From assembly GCA_003517945.1 (NCBI GenBank), contig DOZP01000215.1, positions 6,271-18,828 on the forward strand: a stretch of DNA of 12,558 bases, in the 5' to 3' direction. The first letter of the stretch is position 1. Each line of letters opens with the position of its first letter. A program made the translations under genes and the position numbers. Below the pieces are notes generated by a model. The model did not search any database. It had not been told where the DNA came from and worked only from the letters and a program-made list of their open reading frames with translations. This DNA is from Porphyromonadaceae bacterium. Its GTDB lineage: Bacteria; Bacteroidota; Bacteroidia; Bacteroidales; Tannerellaceae. Shown here one piece after another: positions 1 to 5,596 of the stretch.

Positions 1-960
1 GTAGGATATGCCGAAGCAACTTTCATCAGTATGTTTATTTTCATGCGGATACTGCACGGACTAACTTTTGGCCTTGTTAGCACGGCAGGGAGCACCATTA
101 TTGTAGATATCATGCCTTCCGAGAGACGCGGGGAAGGATTAGGTTATTTTGGCGTAGCAAATAACCTTGCCATGGCATTCGGCCCGATGATAAGCCTGTT
201 CCTGATTGAAAAATACAGTTATACTTTCATCTTCTATTTTGCCGTTGCAACCGGTATCATCGGATTTTGTTTCGCCAATATGATACGTATGCCAAAGAAA
301 CCGCAAAATCAACCGGTAATAAAAGAAACGGAAACTATCACCCACCATAAACTCTTAGACCGGTTCTTTTTACTAAAGGGAATACGCGCCGGCATCTGTC
401 TGATGCTATTAGCCATTCCTTACGGCATGACCACCAGTTACGTACCCATCTACGGAAAAGAGTTAGGTATTCAGACGGGAATGGGTGTTTTCTTTTCACT
501 GATGGCCGCCGGACTGATCGGTTCACGCTTATTTTCCGGTAAATTGGTCGACAAAGGATACCTGACACATGTAATTTCATGGGGAAGCCTGATCTGTTCC
601 ATCAGCTTTTTTATTTTATCCTCCCTCAGACAGTCGGAACATATCTCGCCCATTTTACCCGTTATCGGATTCCACATCGTTCCTTTTTTACTCGGTATCG
701 GCTATGGGATGATGTTCCCTGCATACAACACGCTTTTTGTCAATCTGGCTCCTCATAACCGGCGCGCAACGGCAAGTTCTACTTACCTGACAAGCTGGGA
801 CGTCGGAATAGGATTCGGTCTCATAGGAGGAGGCAAAATAGCAGATACCGCGGGAGGACTACCATTTGCTTATCTGGCCGGAGCAATTGCCGCCACAATA
901 TCATTCGTCATTTTTTGTAAATTTACAACACCCCATTTTTCCCAAAATAAGTTGCGGTAA
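1..960 (+). CDS. MFS transporter, N-terminus outside window (partial)
   Basis: Integral inner-membrane secondary transporter of the major facilitator superfamily; substrate not identifiable. The reading frame is open from base 1, so the gene begins upstream; 319 residues and a TAA stop are present. About nine hydrophobic segments remain, which fit TM4-TM12, with a hydrophilic central loop near residues 97-120. The segment around residues 20-65 carries the arginine-led RILHGLTFG helix and then PSERRGEGLGYFG, a cytoplasmic-loop pattern common in drug-efflux and sugar-efflux type MFS proteins. A second conserved stretch, GIGYGMMFPAYNTLFVN, lies in the predicted TM10 region. Roughly 80 residues (TM1-TM3) are missing, judged against the usual length of about 400. 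The next gene on the same strand has its own -7 element, so the two are probably not a strict operon. The family call is firm; any transport specificity would be a guess. Confidence 0.93.
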   Translation, partial: VGYAEATFISMFIFMRILHGLTFGLVSTAGSTIIVDIMPSERRGEGLGYFGVANNLAMAFGPMISLFLIEKYSYTFIFYFAVATGIIGFCFANMIRMPKKPQNQPVIKETETITHHKLLDRFFLLKGIRAGICLMLLAIPYGMTTSYVPIYGKELGIQTGMGVFFSLMAAGLIGSRLFSGKLVDKGYLTHVISWGSLICSISFFILSSLRQSEHISPILPVIGFHIVPFLLGIGYGMMFPAYNTLFVNLAPHNRRATASSTYLTSWDVGIGFGLIGGGKIADTAGGLPFAYLAGAIAATISFVIFCKFTTPHFSQNKLR

Positions 961-990
961 TCCTAACAGGCAAATATTGTGATTTATGCT

Positions 991-998
991 TATATTTG
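991..998 (+). promoter_or_regulatory. Bacteroidota -7 element for the DUF5131 gene
   Basis: TATATTTG matches the Bacteroidota -7 consensus TAnnTTTG exactly. No TTTG is present at the expected -33 spacing (about position 968), so this is a half-match. Transcription would begin near 1003-1006, leaving a leader of about 55 bases before the ATG at 1060. This placement argues against the longer in-frame start at 979 (GTG/ATG-type reading upstream of the predicted transcript start). Confidence 0.5.
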
Positions 999-1059
999 TT
1001 ACGTGCAAAAAATATCAATATCCAAAATAAAAAATCAAATTCTCCCAATAGAGAATATT

Positions 1060-1839
1060 ATGGCAAAACAATTTGTGATAGAAGAAATGATTGCAAACGC
1101 TATCGAACCTCGCTCAAAGATGTGGAACCTGTGGCACGGATGCCATAAGTTGAGTGCGGGGTGCGCGCATTGCTACGTCTACCGGGGCGATTCGAAGCGG
1201 GGCATTGACAGCGCCACCATCACCAAAACCAAAAGTTTCGACGCACCGGTGCAGAAGAAGCGTGACGGGACTTACAAAATTCCGGCGGGGTCGTTGGTCT
1301 ACACTTGTTTCACTTCCGATTTTTTCCTCGAAGATGCAGACCCGTGGCGGCCCCAGGCATGGGATATGATACGCGAGCGGAGTGACCTGCGGTTTTTGAT
1401 GATTACCAAACGTATCGACCGCCTCGGAGCGTGTCTGCCGGACGATTGGGGTGACGGATGGGATCATGTGACGATCTGCTGTACCGTCGAGAATCAAGAC
1501 CGGGCGGATTATCGCCTGCCGATCTTTCGGGCGGCCCCGATCAAGCATAAACGTATCATCTGCGAACCGCTTTTGGAACGTATCGACCTCTCGCCGTACG
1601 ACATCGGTTTGTGGGCTGAGCAAGTCGTTGCCGGTGGAGAATCGGGCGTACAGGCGCGTCCGTGCGATTTCGATTGGGTGATGGAGCTACGCGAAGAATG
1701 TGTCTTTCAGAACGTTTCGTTCTGGTTTAAACAGACAGGAGCCAAGTTCATCAAAGACGGCCAACTCTACCCCATCCCCCGCCGGCTTCAACACTCACAG
1801 GCTCGCAAAGCGGAGATAAACTCCTGTTCCCGCCAATGA
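1060..1839 (+). CDS. DUF5131 family protein (phage Gp37/Gp68-like)
   Basis: Protein of 259 residues resembling the DUF5131 (Gp37/Gp68) family, found in phages and scattered through bacterial genomes; no established biochemical function that I know of. The N-terminal signature is WNLWHGCHKLSAGCAHCY, with cysteines C28, C35 and C38 (C-x6-C-x2-C), followed by TITKTKSFDAP. Other family-like segments are FTSDFF (84-89), RFLMITKR (111-118), CTVENQ (141-146), AGGESG (191-196) and FWFKQTG near 221-227. The cysteine triad recalls a metal or Fe-S site, but its spacing differs from classical radical-SAM CxxxCxxC, so any such role is inference. The ATG at 1060 is chosen over an upstream in-frame start at 979 because the family-like sequence begins after it and a -7 element lies at 991-998. 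Three of the 60-base blocks counted within it gave 53-62% G+C, against 45% in a block of the adjacent MFS gene, which suggests acquisition from elsewhere. It converges with cobC. Confidence 0.85.
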   Translation: MAKQFVIEEMIANAIEPRSKMWNLWHGCHKLSAGCAHCYVYRGDSKRGIDSATITKTKSFDAPVQKKRDGTYKIPAGSLVYTCFTSDFFLEDADPWRPQAWDMIRERSDLRFLMITKRIDRLGACLPDDWGDGWDHVTICCTVENQDRADYRLPIFRAAPIKHKRIICEPLLERIDLSPYDIGLWAEQVVAGGESGVQARPCDFDWVMELREECVFQNVSFWFKQTGAKFIKDGQLYPIPRRLQHSQARKAEINSCSRQ

Positions 1840-1867
1840 GGTACTCCAGGAATTTTTTAGTATAATC

Positions 1868-1897
1868 TTGAAATTTTCAATCGTAAATCGTTGAAAA
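1868..1897. terminator. Possible bidirectional terminator hairpin between convergent genes
   Basis: Between the stops of the DUF5131 gene (1839) and cobC (1919) lies a perfect 7-base inverted repeat, TTTTCAA (1874-1880) and TTGAAAA (1891-1897), with a 10-base loop. A preceding TTGAAA at 1868-1873 could pair with the same left arm as an alternative tight hairpin. The stem is AT-rich and no strong T tract follows on either strand, although AATTTTTTAG lies at 1851-1860. Its position between convergent genes supports a terminator role; its composition makes it weak. Confidence 0.35.
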
Positions 1898-1918
1898 TAA
1901 GGCATATAAAAACAATTG

Positions 1919-2452
1919 TCAGATTGAGATTTTAATAATTTCCCCATAAGAAGGAAGTTTTTGCAGGGCGTTTTCCGGGTTGAAGACTCCGGCATATATC
2001 TGTGCGGACAGAAGAACGCCTCCATGGGCGAAGACGGCTATTTTATGATCGCTGCCGGCTTTGCTCTTAAGTTCTCTGAAAAAAGAGGAAACACGCGTCA
2101 GTAAATCCTGATACGATTCACCGTTCCGTGTCGGAACATACAGATAGTTATCATACCATTCCTGTAGTTGAGGGTCTTTTATAGCATCAAACGGCTGCAT
2201 TTCCCAGTCGCCCATGCACATTTCTTTCAGACGGTCGTCTTGTTGCGCGTCCGGATAGCCGCAATAAGTTGCTAACCTCACACAACGGGATAAAGGACTT
2301 GTATAAACAGCGTCGAACGTATGCGCCGCAAGGTTCTCTTTTACGATTTCCGCCTCTTGTTCGAAAGAAGGTTTCAATGGAACATCGGTTTGTCCGTAGC
2401 AGACTCCCTGCGGAACGTCTACGGATGTATGCCGTATCAGATAAATCTCCAT
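1919..2452 (-). CDS. cobC: Alpha-ribazole phosphatase (CobC), histidine phosphatase superfamily
   Basis: Cytoplasmic phosphatase that removes the 5'-phosphate of alpha-ribazole phosphate, or of adenosylcobalamin 5'-phosphate if it acts after CobS, in the last part of cobalamin nucleotide-loop assembly. The 177 residues are normal for the family. The phosphohistidine motif is LIRHTS with R7 and H8 (RHT in place of the textbook RHG), followed by the CobC-like GVCYGQTDVPL. The other phosphate-pocket residues are visible: R56 in TSPLSR, E77 in LKEMCMGDWE, and H143 in FAHGG. GES at 111-113 is also typical. Its start overlaps the end of cobS by 16 bases (2437-2452), so the two are translationally coupled members of one operon. 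General histidine phosphatases look similar, but the neighbours cobS and cobT make CobC the clear call. Confidence 0.94.
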   Translation of the reverse strand: MEIYLIRHTSVDVPQGVCYGQTDVPLKPSFEQEAEIVKENLAAHTFDAVYTSPLSRCVRLATYCGYPDAQQDDRLKEMCMGDWEMQPFDAIKDPQLQEWYDNYLYVPTRNGESYQDLLTRVSSFFRELKSKAGSDHKIAVFAHGGVLLSAQIYAGVFNPENALQKLPSYGEIIKISI

Positions 2453-3261
2453 AAATAGTTCAGAGTTAATAAGTAAGATAATTCACATAATAGAAACACG
2501 GCGCCGCAACAATCGCCGGTATATCCCCGGATACGCCGTTTTATGTACCATATCAGCAGCAACATCGTAATTACCGGCACGACGGCTCCGGCGATCAACA
2601 TCATAAATAGAGGGGTATCCGTCGCGTTCGTATCCCTGAAGTTTGTTTGAGTTGCTATGCAATGGCGTATCATGAAATAGACAAAAGGTAAAATCCCCCC
2701 AATAAATCCGGTAAAAAATCTTACGGGGGACATCCGTTCGTAGACCTTTTTAATTTTGCAATCTTCTTCTTTGCGGGCGTATGGTAAGAAATTGACGATC
2801 TGGGAGGCGCACCATTTACTCCAGATATCGCAAGTGAAGAAGATCATATATTCATAGCCTTTGGATTGCTGCGTCAGCATGAATACGGAACCGGTCCATA
2901 GCAGGATGTAGAGCACAAGTCCGAGTACGCCATAGCTGCCGGTATGGGAATCTTTCATGATAGACAGTACCTGTTCGCGTGTGCGCCCGCCTCCGAAGCC
3001 GTCAATGAAATCCGCAAGTCCGTCTTCATGGAGCGCTCCGGTTAGCAGCAGGCGGCTGATGAAAGCCATCAGAACAGCTATTAAAGCATGAAAATGAAGG
3101 TGAACGGCGAAAAGATAAACCGCCGTCATGATGCCGCCTGTCAACAAACCGTTCAGCGGCCAGTACGAAACAATGTATTTGAAACTGTCGGCAGGAACTT
3201 TACAGACATGCCATAAAGGAAGTCGCGTAAAGAACATGAATGATGCCCATATTTCTTTCAT
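2437..3261 (-). CDS. cobS: Adenosylcobinamide-GDP ribazoletransferase (cobalamin synthase, CobS)
   Basis: Polytopic inner-membrane enzyme that joins adenosylcobinamide-GDP to alpha-ribazole or its 5'-phosphate, releasing GMP and giving adenosylcobalamin or its phosphate. The protein has 274 residues, within the family range, and several hydrophobic segments (for example about 36-60, 112-130, 180-198 and 216-240). The hallmark motif GALHEDGLADFIDGFGGG sits at about 75-92, with acidic residues expected to bind magnesium and the GDP substrate. MKDSHTGSYG follows at about 102-111, and a C-terminal GYTGDCCGA motif at about 246-254 corresponds to the family's G-x-TGD-x-x-GA. It lies 16 bases after the stop of cobT and overlaps cobC at its own end, as expected for a co-transcribed unit. 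The paired double cysteine CC in the C-terminal motif is a small variation. Confidence 0.96.
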   Translation of the reverse strand: MKEIWASFMFFTRLPLWHVCKVPADSFKYIVSYWPLNGLLTGGIMTAVYLFAVHLHFHALIAVLMAFISRLLLTGALHEDGLADFIDGFGGGRTREQVLSIMKDSHTGSYGVLGLVLYILLWTGSVFMLTQQSKGYEYMIFFTCDIWSKWCASQIVNFLPYARKEEDCKIKKVYERMSPVRFFTGFIGGILPFVYFMIRHCIATQTNFRDTNATDTPLFMMLIAGAVVPVITMLLLIWYIKRRIRGYTGDCCGAVFLLCELSYLLTLNYLWRFI

Positions 3262-3277
3262 TGTAGCCGTCTCTTTA

Positions 3278-4318
3278 TCAAAAATATTTCGTAACCTTTC
3301 CTCCTTTGAAAGAATTCATTTCGTTAATCATGCGTACGGCAGAATCAAGTATAGGATAGGCGCATATAGCGCCCGTTCCTTCGCCGAGGCGCATGCCGAG
3401 GTTTAGCAGCGGACGTGCGTTTAATGCTTCCAGCAAAAGGCGGTGTCCGGTTTCATCGCTGCAATGTCCGAAAACGGCGTATGATAAGATCTCCGGATAA
3501 AGACGCGAGGCGGCCAGTAGGCAATTGGTCATGATAAAGCCATCCACCAGAATCATCATATTCAATTCCGCGGCCTGCAACATAGCTCCCACGGCCATTA
3601 CCATTTCATAGCCGCCGAAATAGTGCATTACCTCTTGGGCGGAACGGTTGCCGTGATAGTGATCCAATGCCCTTTTCAGTACCTGATATTTATGGCGTAT
3701 GCCATCGTTATCAAGTCCGGCTCCGGCTCCGACGCATTGTAACAATGGGATATTTGTCAGGCATGTCATCCAGAGCGACGATGCCGACGTATTACCGATA
3801 CCCATTTCTCCGAAGCTTATTATATTACAACCCGTCCGGTTAATATCACGTACTACAGCCGCGCCGCGGTCAATGCATAATTCCATCTCCACGGTAGTCA
3901 TAGCCTCTCCGTGTACATAATTCCGTGTACCTTTACGTACTTTCATGTCGATTATTCCGGTGTCGGAAGGAAAATCATAATCGACACCCGCATCGACAAC
4001 CCGCAGTGTAAACCCATGCTGCCGGCATAGAAAATTAATCCCGCCTCCGTAACTTTTCAGAAAATGTATACATTGCTGCCATGTTACCTCTTTGGGAGAT
4101 ACACTGACGTTTTCTTCGGTTACACCATGGTCGGCGGCAAAAATCACATTGTGTGGTTTGGTTAATACGGGCGAAAGGGTCTGTTGTATCAATCCGGCTT
4201 GTAGCGCCAATTCTTCCAGCCTGCCTAAAGAGCCTTTGGGTTTTGTCAGATTATCGATTTTATCTTGTAGCTCTTCCTTTATTTTCTCATCGGGAAGATA
4301 GATCTGAAAATGTTTCAT
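3278..4318 (-). CDS. cobT: Nicotinate-nucleotide--dimethylbenzimidazole phosphoribosyltransferase (CobT)
   Basis: Cytoplasmic enzyme that transfers phosphoribose from nicotinate mononucleotide to a benzimidazole-type lower-ligand base, giving the alpha-ribazole phosphate used by CobS. The 346 residues match the usual length of about 350. Visible family motifs are [15 protein letters not shown] (24-38), [12 protein letters not shown] (61-72), [12 protein letters not shown] (169-180) and RLGEGTGA (310-317). E313 in the last is expected to be the catalytic glutamate. The protein is first in the operon, 16 bases ahead of cobS, and a well-formed promoter lies just upstream at 4339-4369. cobU, which usually precedes cobT in Bacteroides-type operons, is not here: the upstream neighbour is a divergent glycosidase gene. 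Which base the enzyme prefers cannot be read from the sequence. Confidence 0.97.
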   Translation of the reverse strand: MKHFQIYLPDEKIKEELQDKIDNLTKPKGSLGRLEELALQAGLIQQTLSPVLTKPHNVIFAADHGVTEENVSVSPKEVTWQQCIHFLKSYGGGINFLCRQHGFTLRVVDAGVDYDFPSDTGIIDMKVRKGTRNYVHGEAMTTVEMELCIDRGAAVVRDINRTGCNIISFGEMGIGNTSASSLWMTCLTNIPLLQCVGAGAGLDNDGIRHKYQVLKRALDHYHGNRSAQEVMHYFGGYEMVMAVGAMLQAAELNMMILVDGFIMTNCLLAASRLYPEILSYAVFGHCSDETGHRLLLEALNARPLLNLGMRLGEGTGAICAYPILDSAVRMINEMNSFKGGKVTKYF

Positions 4319-4338
4319 TCGTTTTTTTATTGTGAAGG

Positions 4339-4369
4339 CAAATGTACATGATAATTTCCATAATCCAAA
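4339..4369 (-). promoter_or_regulatory. Bacteroidota promoter of the cobTSC operon
   Basis: Read on the - strand, TTTG (4369-4366) is followed by exactly 19 bases and then TACATTTG (4346-4339). This fits the Bacteroidota primary-sigma consensus TTTG-N19-TAnnTTTG perfectly. Transcription would begin roughly at 4332-4335, giving a leader of only about 15 bases before the cobT ATG. That leaves no room for a cobalamin riboswitch on this transcript. Confidence 0.75.
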
Positions 4370-4413
4370 AAGGCATCTTTCCCAAACGAGGTACAGAAAG
4401 ATAAAAATATCCC

Positions 4414-4421
4414 TATATTTG
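4414..4421 (+). promoter_or_regulatory. Bacteroidota -7 element upstream of the GH43 gene
   Basis: TATATTTG is an exact match to TAnnTTTG, 85 bases before the GH43 ATG. No TTTG occurs at the usual -33 spacing (near 4391), which is compatible with a promoter that needs an activator such as the HTCS encoded downstream. The predicted leader is about 75-80 bases. It is divergent from the cob promoter, with only 44 bases between the two elements' inner edges. Confidence 0.5.
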
Positions 4422-4506
4422 TATCCGCTAAACTGTGATTACGCATTTTTGTACAGAGAAAAATAGTCAACGAATCATTCATACGTAAACCAAAATATCA
4501 AATAAC

Positions 4507-5520
4507 ATGAAAATCAAATTTTTACTCCTGAGCGGTATCGTTGCATTTTTCGCCGCTTTAAACCTGTCGGCGCAAGTATCCGTAAAAAACAACAGTGTTT
4601 CTTCTGTTCGCGCGAATATCCCTTTAGATTCCATCCGGTTGAGTGACCCGGCTATTTTAGCCGATGCCCAAACGAAGATGTATTATATGACGGGAACAAG
4701 AGGACGCCTGTGGAAAAGCAAAGATTTACGGTTGTGGGAAGGCCCGTTTCAGGTAGTGGAACAGGATAAAAATTCGTGGATGGGAGAAAAGCCGGACATT
4801 TGGGCCGCCGAACTGCATGCATACAAGGGAAAATATTATTATTTTGCCACCTTTACCAATCATGATGTAAAGGCGGATACATCAAACGGACGGTCGTTGG
4901 AACGCCGGGCAAGCCATGTGTTAATGAGCGCACAACCGGATGGCCCGTATCGTCCGATGAATGAAGAAAACTATCTGCCGGCCGAATTATTGACGTTAGA
5001 CGGCACTTTCTGGGTAGATAAAGACGGAAAACCCTACATGATTTATTGTCATGAATGGCTTCAGAATGATAATGGAACCATGGAGAAAATCGAATTGAAA
5101 CCCGATTTGAGCGGTTCGATCGGAAAGGGAAAAATCCTTTTCAAAGCCAGTGATTCACCTTGGAGTCGTGAAAAAATAAAGGACGAAATACGTCCCAATA
5201 GAGTAACCGACGGCCCTTATCTGTTCCGTACCGGAACCGGGAGGCTGGGTATGATCTGGACAAGTTGGGTTTACAATGTATATACACAAGGGGTCGCCTA
5301 TTCCGAAAGCGGGACGCTTGACGGCCCGTGGATACAGGAAAAAGAACCTGTCACCCCTCCGAACTTCGGACATGGCATGTTGTTTCGTACATTTGAGGGC
5401 AAAGACCTGATGTCGGTACATAGCCACAAAGAAGTTGATGGAAAATATGTACGCATTCCGCATTTATTTGAAGTGGATCTGTCCGGAGATAAACTTGTTG
5501 TGAAAGGGCTTTTAAAGTAA
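4507..5520 (+). CDS. Secreted GH43-like glycoside hydrolase with atypical acid position
   Basis: Predicted five-bladed beta-propeller glycosidase of the GH43-like group, exported to the periplasm or cell surface. The 337 residues begin with a signal peptide (MKIKFLLLSGIVAFFAALN, likely cut after LSA at residue 22). Candidate active-site residues are D47 in LSDPAIL (the usual catalytic base), D165 in TLDGTFWVD (the usual pKa-tuning aspartate) and H289 in GHGML. At the position where GH43 enzymes normally carry the acid glutamate (EGP), this protein has TDGPYLFRT, with D235. A glutamate that could substitute is E183 in YCHEW. I recall the CHEW, TDGP and GHGM combination from an uncharacterised GH43-like subgroup in Bacteroidota, but cannot verify that here. 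The sugar released is unknown, with arabinose or xylose the usual guesses. It is first in a same-strand run with the fusion enzyme and the HTCS, 76 bases before the next start. Confidence 0.82.
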   Translation: MKIKFLLLSGIVAFFAALNLSAQVSVKNNSVSSVRANIPLDSIRLSDPAILADAQTKMYYMTGTRGRLWKSKDLRLWEGPFQVVEQDKNSWMGEKPDIWAAELHAYKGKYYYFATFTNHDVKADTSNGRSLERRASHVLMSAQPDGPYRPMNEENYLPAELLTLDGTFWVDKDGKPYMIYCHEWLQNDNGTMEKIELKPDLSGSIGKGKILFKASDSPWSREKIKDEIRPNRVTDGPYLFRTGTGRLGMIWTSWVYNVYTQGVAYSESGTLDGPWIQEKEPVTPPNFGHGMLFRTFEGKDLMSVHSHKEVDGKYVRIPHLFEVDLSGDKLVVKGLLK

Positions 5521-5596
5521 AATAATCCATGGAAGCGTTTTTTCATCAAAACGTAATTTGATTGTTTTATCTCTCTGAAATATTAGTATTGATCTT

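Noticed and set aside
979..1059. Longer N-terminus for the DUF5131 protein starting at 979
   Set aside because: The extra 27 residues are not family-like and the start would lie upstream of the transcript start predicted from the -7 element at 991-998.
1114..1623. 169-codon open frame on the - strand inside the DUF5131 gene
   Set aside because: Antisense to conserved family motifs in a G+C-rich gene, where long chance open frames are common; no motif recognised.
1811..1823. GGAG-ATAAA-CTCC hairpin at the end of the DUF5131 gene as a terminator
   Set aside because: The stem is only four pairs, lies inside the coding sequence, and is not followed by a T tract.
4319..4506. Cobalamin riboswitch upstream of cobT
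   Set aside because: The predicted leader is about 15 bases and no B12-box-like sequence was found in the intergenic region.
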